Shown: one piece after another, positions 8,630 through 14,909 of the stretch | Numbering within the stretch: the stretch's first letter is position 1 | Layout of the letters: each line of letters begins with the position of its first letter | Assembly (NCBI GenBank): GCA_934725015.1 | Contig: CAKVAS010000011.1 | Location: 23,696-87,695 of the forward strand | Direction of reading: 5' to 3' | Length of the DNA: 64,000 nucleotides | From: an uncultured Bacteroidales bacterium | GTDB taxonomy: Bacteria > Bacteroidota > Bacteroidia > Bacteroidales > UBA932 | The notes under the pieces: model-generated | The model's database searches: none | The model's input: the letters and a program-made list of their open reading frames with translations, nothing else | Told to the model about the DNA's origin: nothing | Program-made: the position numbers and the translations under genes

Positions 8630-9079
8630 ATGGGAACAGTCAGCAAGAATTTTGATTTCAAAGAATTTGAAAGGACGGACGTCGTCGGTATGCAGGTGAG
8701 GAACACCATCACCACGACGGCGGTGCGCGACGGCATCAAGGCTCTCGTCGATGAGGTTCTTCAGCCGCTCCGCGACGCCTGGGGCGAACCGCTCGCAATC
8801 AACAGCGGCTACAGGTGTCCGGAGGTGAACAAGGCCGTCGGAGGCGTTCCGACCTCGCAGCACACCAAGGGAGAGGCCGCCGACGTGTGTCCCTTCGGGC
8901 GCAACGGCCACGGTGACGTCGAGGTCGTCAGAAGGCTGGCTGCCACAGCACGCGACCTCGGACTACCTTTCGACCAGATGATTCTCTATCCCTCATTCGT
9001 CCACTTCAGCCACAATCTCAAAGGCGAACAGAGAGGACAGATACTCTACAACAGAAGATACACCGGAAAGAAGCTGTGA
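8630..9079 (+). CDS. Endolysin: peptidase M15 family (D-Ala-D-Ala carboxypeptidase-like)
   Basis: A 149-residue cytoplasmic-type protein with the M15A zinc-peptidase pattern: SGYRCPEVNKAVGG, then SQHTKGEAADV supplying His78 and Asp85, then VHFS supplying His125. Members cleave peptide cross-links or stem peptides of peptidoglycan. It has no signal peptide, so export would need the holin-like proteins upstream. The start at 8630, one base after the previous stop, is preferred to an upstream in-frame codon at 8603. The role in host lysis follows from family and position. Confidence 0.85.
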   Translation: MGTVSKNFDFKEFERTDVVGMQVRNTITTTAVRDGIKALVDEVLQPLRDAWGEPLAINSGYRCPEVNKAVGGVPTSQHTKGEAADVCPFGRNGHGDVEVVRRLAATARDLGLPFDQMILYPSFVHFSHNLKGEQRGQILYNRRYTGKKL

Positions 9080-9087
9080 TTTTCACT

Positions 9088-9537
9088 ATGAGAAAAATCC
9101 TTGCACACATCCTCCTCACCGCACTCATGGCCGCCTCGTGCAGCCCGCGCATCGTCACGGTCGCCGTCCACGACACGACGACCGTCACCCGCACCGTGAC
9201 CGTCCGCGACACCGTCATCTCCGCGCCCCTTCCGGTCGAGTCCGTCGTCATCTCCACGCCCGACACGACATCCACCGTCGAGACCTCCCTTGCCACCTCG
9301 ACCGCCACCCTCTCCGGCGGCCACCTCCGCCACACCATCGAGAACAAGCGCACCGCCATCTCCGTCCCCGCCAAGATTCCCGAAAGGCAGGAAATCGTCC
9401 AAGTCACCAAGGAAATCCCCGTTCCCGTCGAAATCCCCAGGCCCTACATCCCGAAATGGACATGGTACGTCCTCGCCTGGGCAGTCCTCGTCACCCTCCT
9501 CTTCGCCGCCTCCGTCTGGCTGCGGTTCAGAGTGTAA
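9088..9537 (+). CDS. Lipoprotein with C-terminal transmembrane helix, unimolecular-spanin-like
   Basis: A 149-residue protein with a lipoprotein signal (LLTALMAASC, lipid Cys near residue 17), a Thr/Val-rich periplasmic region and a C-terminal transmembrane helix (WTWYVLAWAVLVTLLFAASVWL) ending in a short basic tail. An outer-membrane lipid anchor at one end and an inner-membrane helix at the other is the layout of unimolecular spanins such as T1 gp11, which fuse the two membranes at the last step of lysis. It is the final gene of the lysis run. The ATG at 9088 is used; a GTG at 9076 overlaps the peptidase stop. Spanin function is inferred from topology. Confidence 0.6.
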   Translation: MRKILAHILLTALMAASCSPRIVTVAVHDTTTVTRTVTVRDTVISAPLPVESVVISTPDTTSTVETSLATSTATLSGGHLRHTIENKRTAISVPAKIPERQEIVQVTKEIPVPVEIPRPYIPKWTWYVLAWAVLVTLLFAASVWLRFRV

Positions 9538-9552
9538 TGTTTTAATTATTCC

Positions 9553-9578
9553 CGCCTCGAAGAAATCCGGGGCGTTTT
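9553..9578 (+). terminator. Rho-independent terminator after the lysis genes
   Basis: A stem CGCCTC/GGGGCG with a 10-nt loop is followed by TTTT. It closes the late operon before the cargo genes, which have their own promoter. Confidence 0.6.
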
Positions 9579-9625
9579 ATATTGCTGACGATTCAAAAAA
9601 AGTATCGTTTTTTAGAAACTTTTTG

Positions 9626-9633
9626 TATCTTTG
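9626..9633 (+). promoter_or_regulatory. Bacteroidota-type -7 box for the toxin-antitoxin operon
   Basis: TATCTTTG matches TAnnTTTG and lies 20 bp upstream of the toxin start at 9654. The -33 element is poor, only a T-rich stretch near 9607. Confidence 0.55.
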
Positions 9634-9653
9634 CATCGAAATAGCGAAATGCA

Positions 9654-9989
9654 ATGAAACTGAAGGTAGTACTAAGTGAAGAAGCGCATGAATTTGTCAC
9701 GTCTCAACCACTGAAGGTTCAGGAGAAGATTGTTTATAACTATCAAAAGGTCGCGGCCGGGGTAAAGGACAACAATCTGTTCAAAAAACTGGATGGCACG
9801 GAAATCTGGGAGTTCAGAACATTGTTCAACGGGATATGCTACAGGTTATTTGCCTTCTGGGACACGGATTCTGAAACCTTGATAGTCGCAACACACGGAA
9901 TCGTCAAAAAGACGCAGAAGACGCCTGCAAAAGAAATTGCAAAGGCAGAAGAAATGAGACGTTTATATTTTGAACTTAAAAACAAATGA
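9654..9989 (+). CDS. higB: Type II toxin, RelE/HigB-like (Gp49 family)
   Basis: A 111-residue basic protein. LFKKLDGTEIWEFRT, then CYRLFAFWD and THGIVKKTQKTP are typical of the phage Gp49-like branch of the RelE/ParE superfamily, in which the Lys/Arg/His residues near the C-terminus serve mRNA cleavage. Toxin first and HTH antitoxin second is the HigBA order; the antitoxin starts 1 bp after the toxin stop. It is the first gene of the prophage cargo zone and may stabilise the prophage or exclude other phages. Confidence 0.8.
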   Translation: MKLKVVLSEEAHEFVTSQPLKVQEKIVYNYQKVAAGVKDNNLFKKLDGTEIWEFRTLFNGICYRLFAFWDTDSETLIVATHGIVKKTQKTPAKEIAKAEEMRRLYFELKNK

Positions 9990-9990
9990 T

Positions 9991-10320
9991 ATGGCACAGA
10001 TGAATTTTACATCACTGGACACCTTGACTGATGAAGTCTTTGGAAAACGAGGAACTCCTCGTCGCGAAGAAATGGAAGCCCGTCTCAATGAGGAGGTCGA
10101 GGCGTACTATGTTGGCGAAGCCATAAAGAAAGCAAGGCAAGCACAGCATCTGACTCAGGAACAGCTCGGAGAAAGAATAGGTGTGCAGAAATCCCAGATT
10201 TCCAAATTCGAGAAAGGCAAAAGCATCACATTGGCCTCAATGAGCCGCATCTTCAAAGCCCTTGGAATCCCTAACGCCACATTGGATCTTGGCGTAATGG
10301 GACGGGTAGCATTGTGGTAA
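9991..10320 (+). CDS. higA: HigA-like HTH antitoxin (XRE family)
   Basis: A 109-residue protein with an XRE helix-turn-helix at about residues 48-100 (LTQEQLGERIGVQKSQISKFEKG). The N-terminal part (RREEMEARLNEEVEAYYVGEAIKKAR) probably wraps the toxin. The start at 9991, next to the toxin stop, is preferred to 9970. Such antitoxins repress their own operon. Confidence 0.8.
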   Translation: MAQMNFTSLDTLTDEVFGKRGTPRREEMEARLNEEVEAYYVGEAIKKARQAQHLTQEQLGERIGVQKSQISKFEKGKSITLASMSRIFKALGIPNATLDLGVMGRVALW

Positions 10321-10339
10321 AATTTTCTAATTAGTGGAT

Positions 10340-10747
10340 ATGCGAAAGGTAAAGACAATAATCGAAAGGGCTTCAGATGGATGCTTTGGCATTTATATGG
10401 CGGATACTGAAGAACTGTCATATCTGATAACCGCTTCTGGCAGGACTTTGGAGATTGCAATGAAGGACTTTCTCGAAGGCTACGAGGGCATGAAAGCGCA
10501 CTACGCCGAAGTCGGAAAGGTGTTCGAGGAGGTCGAATTTGATTTTGTGTTTGAACTGCCTGCATTCCTTCAGCATTACTCTCAGTTCCTGTCGTTGGCC
10601 GGGCTCGAACGAATTACGGGCGTGAACCAGAAACAGCTTGGCCATTACATCAGTGGTTACAGGCACGCTTCACAGAAAACTATTAAAAAGATTGAGGCTG
10701 CCGTCCGCAAATTCGGCCAGGAATTGTTGGAGGTCGAACTTGTATGA
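10340..10747 (+). CDS. HicB-like antitoxin/regulator without a HicA partner
   Basis: A 135-residue protein. The N-terminal half (MRKVKTIIERASDGCFGIY, then LEIAMKDFLEGYEGM) has the partial RNase-H-like shape of HicB. The C-terminal half (LERITGVNQKQLGHYISG, then SQKTIKKIEAAV) is an HTH of the kind fused to HicB in Bacteroidota. No HicA toxin lies next to it, so it may be an orphan or an added regulator of the HigBA pair 20 bp upstream. An ATG at 10340 is used; a GTG two codons earlier is possible. Confidence 0.6.
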   Translation: MRKVKTIIERASDGCFGIYMADTEELSYLITASGRTLEIAMKDFLEGYEGMKAHYAEVGKVFEEVEFDFVFELPAFLQHYSQFLSLAGLERITGVNQKQLGHYISGYRHASQKTIKKIEAAVRKFGQELLEVELV

Positions 10748-10825
10748 CAGACATATAACCCACGCAACAGTAGAGCATATCTCTTTTGTTTTTGATTGCA
10801 CCGGCCACTCGTGGGTGTGGCCACG

Positions 10826-10855
10826 GACGGCATCCGAGAGGGTGCCGTCTTTTTT
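10826..10855 (+). terminator. Cargo-zone terminator 1 (10-bp stem, GAGA loop)
   Basis: GACGGCATCC and GGGTGCCGTC pair around a GAGA tetraloop and are followed by six T. Nearly the same hairpin recurs at 12492, and relatives lie at 11752 and 13587. An additional GGCCAC/GTGGCC hairpin precedes it (10803-10822). Confidence 0.85.
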
Positions 10856-10874
10856 GTCGATTTCTGCAAGAAGA

Positions 10875-10906
10875 TTTGCATTTTCTGAAAATGTTACGCA
10901 CCTTTG
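10875..10906 (+). promoter_or_regulatory. Cargo-zone promoter 1
   Basis: TTTG at 10875 and CACCTTTG ending at 10906 have the same spacing and similar intervening bases as the sequence at 12542-12573. Both follow the same terminator type. It would drive 10939-11741. Confidence 0.55.
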
Positions 10907-10938
10907 CTGCTGTCAAACCAGTTGTTTAACACAGGATT

Positions 10939-11175
10939 ATGCTCGATAAGGAATATAAATATTTCACAGACAACAAGGAGCGGTTATTCGAGGAATACCC
11001 GAATAAGTTTGTCATAATAATTGGTGAAAGCGTCGTGAATGTGTTTGACACTCTTTCCGATGCCTACACTTTCGCCTCTGAGCACTATGCGGAAGGTCAG
11101 TATCTCATCGACCAGTGCACAGGTGTCATCAAGCCTCAGATATTTCATTCACGAGTGCAGTTCGCCAAGATATGA
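10939..11175 (+). CDS. Small protein resembling DUF5678, partner of the retropepsin-like gene
   Basis: A 78-residue protein with the pattern of DUF5678-like proteins: a charged N-terminal helix, then YPNKFVIIIGESVVNVFDTLSDAYTFASEHY, a short strand followed by a helix. Its stop overlaps the next start as ATGA, so the two are coupled. I believe DUF5678-like genes and aspartyl-protease genes are found together elsewhere, but this is from memory. Function is unknown. Confidence 0.55.
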   Translation: MLDKEYKYFTDNKERLFEEYPNKFVIIIGESVVNVFDTLSDAYTFASEHYAEGQYLIDQCTGVIKPQIFHSRVQFAKI

Positions 11176-11741
11176 GCATTAACGCCTTGACAATACACAA
11201 GGAGACGATAGTTGATACTATAACCTCTCCTGTTACAGTCTGTAAGCCTAATAATTTGGAGAACGAGTTGGCCACAAAGGCGATTTGGGATACGGGAGCA
11301 ACAAATTCGGTGATTACCGCGTCGCTGGCCGAGTCTTTGGGTTTGTCGCCGATAACGAAGACTATGGTTCGCGGTGTTCATGGATTACAGGAAGCCAATG
11401 TTTATTTCATTCATGTAACATTGAATAACAGGCAAATATCTCTTAACCTTCAAGTAACGGAATGCCAGGAACTCAGTCCTGATAATACTATAGGTATGCT
11501 GATTGGCATGGATGTAATCACTCAGGGCGATTTCTGCATCTCCAATTATGGCGGCAAAACAACTATGACTTTCCGAGTCCCGACCCTTGAAAAAATTGAT
11601 TATGTCGCCGAGATAAACGAGAACAACAAAATGGTATGGAAGCACGAGGTGAACATTTCCCACCATTTGCCGGACAAATGCCCGTGCGGAAGCGGCAAGA
11701 TGTACAAGAACTGTCACGGCAAAAGCATCTATAATCAGTAG
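11172..11741 (+). CDS. Retropepsin-like aspartic protease with C-terminal SEC-C zinc motif
   Basis: A 189-residue protein. AIWDTGATNSVIT near residues 37-49 is a retropepsin-type active site (D-T-G). MLIGMDVI further on fits the conserved hydrophobic-Gly segment of the same fold. The C-terminus carries a SEC-C motif, CPCGSGKMYKNCHGK, a zinc-binding module. One DTG per chain means it would act as a homodimer. The start at 11172 overlaps the upstream stop; an earlier in-frame start at 11115 is unlikely. It stands in the prophage cargo zone between terminators, so a role for the lysogen, for example defence or regulated proteolysis, is possible but not shown. Confidence 0.75.
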   Translation: MSINALTIHKETIVDTITSPVTVCKPNNLENELATKAIWDTGATNSVITASLAESLGLSPITKTMVRGVHGLQEANVYFIHVTLNNRQISLNLQVTECQELSPDNTIGMLIGMDVITQGDFCISNYGGKTTMTFRVPTLEKIDYVAEINENNKMVWKHEVNISHHLPDKCPCGSGKMYKNCHGKSIYNQ

Positions 11742-11751
11742 AAACTTGAGA

Positions 11752-11781
11752 ACGGCATCCGGAAGGGTGTCGTCTTTTTTT
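11752..11781 (+). terminator. Cargo-zone terminator 2
   Basis: A 9-bp stem ACGGCATCC/GGGTGTCGT with a GGAA tetraloop and eight T. It is a diverged copy of the hairpins at 10826 and 12492; the G-U pair in the stem is tolerated. Confidence 0.85.
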
Positions 11782-11812
11782 TGATAAAAATCGAAAATTT
11801 TTGTCGAAAAAT

Positions 11813-11843
11813 TTTGTAAATAATCAAAAGATTATTAACTTTG
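11813..11843 (+). promoter_or_regulatory. Strong Bacteroidota promoter (DUF5053 module 1)
   Basis: TTTG at 11813 and TAACTTTG at 11836 are separated by exactly 19 bp, the consensus layout. It lies 25 bp upstream of a 52-codon ORF. A very similar promoter serves the second module at 13078. Confidence 0.8.
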
Positions 11844-11868
11844 TATTGTCATTAAAAATCAAGTAAAT

Positions 11869-12027
11869 ATGAAAAAGAAAACAAAAGAACGGAGGGAAAC
11901 GGAAAGGGAACTTCTCTATTACCTCCAAATTTACAACGAGTTGAACGGTCGAAATGAAGTTGAAAGAGTTTTGGGTTGGTTGGAAGAAGAGATTGACAGA
12001 CTTGTTGAAAAGTTAAAGTTCATGTAA
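11869..12027 (+). CDS. 52-residue basic helical protein, DUF5053 module 1
   Basis: The translation begins MKKKTKERRETERELLYYLQ and ends WLEEEIDRLVEKLKFM. It is strongly charged and predicted helical. It has a consensus promoter upstream and a GC hairpin directly after its stop. A second tiny ORF (13131-13271) of similar size and charge occupies the same place before the second DUF5053-like gene, which supports both being real. No family is recognised. Confidence 0.6.
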   Translation: MKKKTKERRETERELLYYLQIYNELNGRNEVERVLGWLEEEIDRLVEKLKFM

Positions 12028-12032
12028 AAATC

Positions 12033-12050
12033 CCCCGCTGAAAGGCGGGG
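12033..12050 (+). other. Intergenic hairpin between tiny ORF and DUF5053 gene
   Basis: CCCCGC and GCGGGG pair around a 6-nt loop, 5 bp after the tiny ORF stop and 16 bp before the DUF5053 start. It has only two T after it, so it is more likely a transcript-stabilising or attenuating structure than a full terminator. Confidence 0.55.
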
Positions 12051-12066
12051 TTAAAAACTCGATAGT

Positions 12067-12459
12067 ATGATTACGAAAGAACAGATGGATGCCTTGAAAG
12101 AAAGGTTTGTAAATGCCAAAACTGAAGCTGAACATCAGGCAGTGAATGCCGAAATTCATGAAATTTGCGAAGAAGATGCCGTTGCCGTTGCCGAGATTGT
12201 GAAACTACAGCTTATGGAGACTCACAAGAAAGTTGATGAGATTCTTGTGCGGAAACAGTTGGAGGAAATGCTTCCTGCAATATCCCTGTCTTACATTGCA
12301 AAGACCTATTTCAAGAAATCCCGTGCATGGCTCTATCAGAGGATAAACGGCCTCTCTGTGAACGGCAAGCCCGCAAGGTTCACAGAGAGTGAAATGGAGA
12401 CATTGAACTATGCGCTCAACGACATCGGCCATAAATTGACAAATATTCGCGTTTCTTGA
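12067..12459 (+). CDS. DUF5053 family protein
   Basis: A 130-residue acidic protein. The C-terminal half has the DUF5053 signature: ISLSYIAKTYFKKSRAWLYQRING, then VNGKPARFTESEMETLNYALNDI. The first half is an extra charged helical region absent from the shorter paralogue at 13309. The Y-I-A-K-x-Y-F-x-K-S-x-x-W-L-Y motif looks like a degenerate HTH, so DNA binding is possible. DUF5053 proteins are common in Bacteroidota mobile elements and have no known function. Confidence 0.75.
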   Translation: MITKEQMDALKERFVNAKTEAEHQAVNAEIHEICEEDAVAVAEIVKLQLMETHKKVDEILVRKQLEEMLPAISLSYIAKTYFKKSRAWLYQRINGLSVNGKPARFTESEMETLNYALNDIGHKLTNIRVS

Positions 12460-12491
12460 TTTTTAATGACATAAAAGCATTGTGACGCGAT

Positions 12492-12521
12492 GGCGGCATC
12501 CGAGAGGGTGCCGTCTTTTTT
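12492..12521 (+). terminator. Cargo-zone terminator 3
   Basis: GGCGGCATCC and GGGTGCCGTC pair around GAGA, followed by seven T. From the GGCATCC arm through the T run it is the same as terminator 1. Confidence 0.85.
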
Positions 12522-12541
12522 TGTTAATTTTTCGGGAAAGG

Positions 12542-12573
12542 CTTGCTTTTTTCAGAAATAGTTGTCACATTTG
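12542..12573 (+). promoter_or_regulatory. Cargo-zone promoter 2 (leader RNA promoter)
   Basis: CTTG at 12542 and CACATTTG ending at 12573 mirror the promoter at 10875-10906 in length and much of its sequence. Transcription would begin near 12580, at arm A of the leader RNA. Confidence 0.55.
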
Positions 12574-12577
12574 CATC

Positions 12578-12778
12578 GTCCAACACATACGAAGGCTTTC
12601 TATTTTGCGGCAATTACTTTTTCCCGTAAACATAGATTGCTGAAATTTTATAGAGATTTTGCCCCTCTGTATGGTCGTCATTTGCGAAAGCGATGACAGC
12701 ATCTGCCGCAAGGCTTGTATGTGTTGGACAGACCTGCAACGGAGGGGCTTTTTATTTCACATTAGCTATGTCCAACAC
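12578..12778 (+). ncRNA. Structured leader RNA with three mutually exclusive pairing arms
   Basis: This 190-base non-coding stretch runs from the promoter into the start of the next gene. Arm A (GTCCAACACATAC, 12578-12590) pairs perfectly with arm B (GTATGTGTTGGAC, 12717-12729). Ten bases of arm B (12721-12730) can instead pair with arm C (12769-12778), which covers the start codon of the downstream gene. GCCCCTC at 12661 pairs with GAGGGGC at 12742, followed by five T, a possible terminator. A smaller hairpin with a GCGAAAGC cap lies at 12677-12697. The layout suggests attenuation or translational control; the ligand or trigger is unknown. Confidence 0.55.
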
Positions 12779-13040
12779 TAATGAACAGCAGCCACGGCTC
12801 GACACTGGCAAGGAAATCAAGGCGGATGAACTCATACTGAATGCGCGCCTTCAGCTCTACAAACTTTCAGAGGAACTCATCAAATGGCAGGTCGCCCTCT
12901 ATGACCGTGACCGGAGCCTGCATGAGAAGCTTGGCAAGGATTTCAACCGCGCCACCCTCGGATTCTACGAACTCGATGAGGCACTGTCCTCCATTCTTCA
13001 CAAAGACCTTGAGCACAAGATAATTTTCTGTCAAGACTGA
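12768..13040 (+). CDS. Small helical protein, unknown, under the leader RNA
   Basis: A 90-residue protein (MSNTNEQQPRLDTGKEIKADE...), mostly helical. The start at 12768 is chosen because the upstream in-frame extension lies in the structured leader. The middle (ILNARLQLYKLSEELIKWQVALYDRDRSLHEKL) is amphipathic. No family is recognised. Its start codon is inside arm C of the leader RNA, so its translation may be switched. Confidence 0.55.
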   Translation: MSNTNEQQPRLDTGKEIKADELILNARLQLYKLSEELIKWQVALYDRDRSLHEKLGKDFNRATLGFYELDEALSSILHKDLEHKIIFCQD

Positions 13041-13077
13041 ATTTTTTTCAAAATATTGCAAAATAAGTGTCTGAAAA

Positions 13078-13109
13078 TTTGGTAAATACAAACATTCGTA
13101 CTATCTTTG
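13078..13109 (+). promoter_or_regulatory. Bacteroidota promoter (DUF5053 module 2)
   Basis: TTTG at 13078 and TATCTTTG at 13102 are 20 bp apart. The sequence around the -33 box (AAATTTGGTAAATA) closely matches that of module 1 (AAATTTTGTAAATA). Confidence 0.75.
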
Positions 13110-13130
13110 TAATACAAAATTCAAGGATAT

Positions 13131-13271
13131 ATGAAAAGATTGAACAACAAAGAGAAAGACCTGATTGAAGCAATCAGGAATTTCAGAAAGGCGCGAGGCT
13201 GGATTGAGAACGAAAATGAGTTCAGATGGCTAATCTACAAGACGGTTGATGAACTGATGTATGAAGAATAA
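13131..13271 (+). CDS. 46-residue basic helical protein, DUF5053 module 2
   Basis: The translation begins MKRLNNKEKDLIEAIRNFRK and ends YKTVDELMYEE. It is similar in size, charge and position to the ORF at 11869, with a promoter 22 bp upstream and a hairpin right after the stop. Direct sequence similarity to the first is weak, so shared ancestry is only suggested. Confidence 0.55.
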   Translation: MKRLNNKEKDLIEAIRNFRKARGWIENENEFRWLIYKTVDELMYEE

Positions 13272-13275
13272 AAAC

Positions 13276-13293
13276 GGAGGCCTTCGGGCCTCC
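13276..13293 (+). other. Intergenic UUCG-capped hairpin
   Basis: GGAGGCC and GGCCTCC pair around a TTCG tetraloop, a very stable structure, 4 bp after the tiny ORF stop and 15 bp before the next start. It matches the hairpin at 12033 in position but not in sequence. Confidence 0.65.
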
Positions 13294-13308
13294 ATTAAAA
13301 ACAAGGAT

Positions 13309-13539
13309 ATGAAAGGGACAAAAATCAAACAGGATAACATCGAGTTGTTGCTTGACATCAATGTCGGAAGCATCGCCCGCAAGTATTTCAAAAAATCCGG
13401 CTCGTGGCTTTACCATAAGTTCGACGGGCGTGACGGTAACGGAAAGGAAACAGACTTTACTCCGGAAGAACTCCAGCAGCTGAAGGGCGCATTTTACGAC
13501 CTCGCGGACAGGCTTCGTTCCGCTGCTGATAAACTCTGA
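13309..13539 (+). CDS. DUF5053-like protein, short form
   Basis: A 76-residue protein. VGSIARKYFKKSGSWLYHKFDG, then GNGKETDFTPEELQQLKGAFYDLADRL match the core of the 130-residue DUF5053 protein at 12067, without its N-terminal extension. The start at 13309 is after the hairpin; the longer frame from 13261 would cross it. It is the last cargo gene before the integrase, which faces it. Confidence 0.65.
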   Translation: MKGTKIKQDNIELLLDINVGSIARKYFKKSGSWLYHKFDGRDGNGKETDFTPEELQQLKGAFYDLADRLRSAADKL

Positions 13540-13586
13540 TAGTCTCCACCTTGAATTTTGTATCGGCCATCAGGAGGCGTGGTCAC

Positions 13587-13619
13587 GGGCGGCATCTCGT
13601 CAGAGGTGCCGCCCTTTTT
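13587..13619 (+). terminator. Cargo-zone terminator 4
   Basis: A 12-bp stem (GGGCGGCATCTC with GAGGTGCCGCCC) around GTCA, followed by five T, between the convergent DUF5053 and integrase genes. It shares the GGCATC/GGTGCC core with the other three. Confidence 0.8.
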
Positions 13620-13640
13620 CGTGCCGTCAGGAAAATGGTC

Positions 13641-14804
13641 TCACTCCACAACCTTGAGAATGTCCACGCCCTTCAGCTCCGCCGTGGCCTTGGAGGAGCG
13701 CTGGCAGTAAATCGAGGTCATCGCGAGGCTGCTGTGGTCGGCCTGCTGCTGGATGAACGAGACGGGGACTCCGGCGGCCGCGAGGTTCGTGATGCCCGTG
13801 TCCTTGAGGCTGTAGAACGCCACCTCCATCGGGAAGCCGCATTCCTCCCGGACGCATTTGTTCCAGAACGTCGCAATCCGTCGCTCGGGAACGGCCGTCT
13901 TTCCGGGTCTGAAGTTGAAATGGCTGTGGTCGCCGAACAGAAAGAGCTTCGGGTCGCTAAGGTCGAGGCGGCGGACGAAAGGCATCATCGCGTCCGGGAT
14001 TGTCCGGGTGGAGGTGTTGTCGTTCTTCGCGATTTCACCGCGCACGAGAACCGTCTGCGAGTCGAGGCGTATGTCCGAACACTTGAGCATCGAAATCTCC
14101 TTGGGACGCAGGAGACAACAGTAACAGAGCATGCAGAGCACGAGATATTCCGGATTTTCCCGCGCCAGATATTCCCAGAGCCTCGAAAGTTCCGCATCCG
14201 ACAGAATCCTCCTCTTTTTCTTCATCAGCTTCTTCGACTTTCGGCGAATGGAGGTGAACGGGTTTTCCGAAATGTACGCACGCTCCACCATCCAGTCGAA
14301 CAGGACGCGGCAGAAGAGGAGATAGTTGTTGTATGTCCGGGGCGAAATCTTAGGGTTGCTCTCGATTGACTCCATGAAGTCGATGGCCATCGTTCCGGTG
14401 AATCCGCAGGCGTAGGTGTTCTCGTCGCATCCGTGCGCCTGAAGCCACTCTCTGATGGTTCTGATGAACGAATTGTAGCTCCTCAGGGAATTTGCCTCAA
14501 GTTCGCGCCTCTTCGCGTCGAGAAAGGCGTCGAATGCCTCGAACAGCCGCTTGTATGCCTTGGGCGCGAACTTTTCGACGAGCGGGTTCCAGCCCATGGC
14601 CAGTTTCTCGGAGAGCCGTCCCATGATGGCCTTTGCCATGGCCTTGCGCTCACGGAGCGTGTCGCCCCGGTTCACCTTGATTCTCATCCGCTTGAGCTTC
14701 ATCGTTCCGGGGTCCTGGACGTAATAGGTGATGTACCAGATTTTGCCCTGCGTCAGTTTAGGGGGCGTATATTCAATGTAGGGGGTCGGTTTGAAGAATG
14801 ACAT
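13641..14804 (-). CDS. int: Prophage integrase, tyrosine recombinase
   Basis: A 387-residue site-specific recombinase. An arm-binding-like N-terminus is followed by a SAM-like core-binding region (about 90-190) and a catalytic domain. Arg in CCLLRPKE, the box II segment FYSLKDTGITNLA, His in QQQADHSS and the nucleophile Tyr in AMTSIYCQ are visible. Box II has Lys where most members have Arg (HxxR), a variant seen in Bacteroidota enzymes. It lies at the prophage end with no further phage gene beyond, so it marks the right boundary. It reads toward the cargo genes. Confidence 0.9.
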   Translation of the reverse strand: MSFFKPTPYIEYTPPKLTQGKIWYITYYVQDPGTMKLKRMRIKVNRGDTLRERKAMAKAIMGRLSEKLAMGWNPLVEKFAPKAYKRLFEAFDAFLDAKRRELEANSLRSYNSFIRTIREWLQAHGCDENTYACGFTGTMAIDFMESIESNPKISPRTYNNYLLFCRVLFDWMVERAYISENPFTSIRRKSKKLMKKKRRILSDAELSRLWEYLARENPEYLVLCMLCYCCLLRPKEISMLKCSDIRLDSQTVLVRGEIAKNDNTSTRTIPDAMMPFVRRLDLSDPKLFLFGDHSHFNFRPGKTAVPERRIATFWNKCVREECGFPMEVAFYSLKDTGITNLAAAGVPVSFIQQQADHSSLAMTSIYCQRSSKATAELKGVDILKVVE

Positions 14805-14823
14805 TTTTTTTCTTTCGCACAGC

Positions 14824-14852
14824 TCCGACAGAACCCTGTAGAGGTTGTCGGA
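14824..14852 (-). other. Hairpin and repeat region upstream of the integrase
   Basis: TCCGAC and GTCGGA flank an inner AACC/GGTT pair, forming a hairpin 20 bp upstream of the integrase start. Just beyond, TGTCCCGT occurs twice (about 14871-14889). These may be recombinase arm sites or a leader structure; the attachment core itself cannot be fixed without the other prophage end. Confidence 0.35.
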
Positions 14853-14909
14853 CGACGGCGAAAGACTCTGTCCCGTGTTTGTCCCGTTTTTCTCTGAAAA
14901 TTCGGCTAA

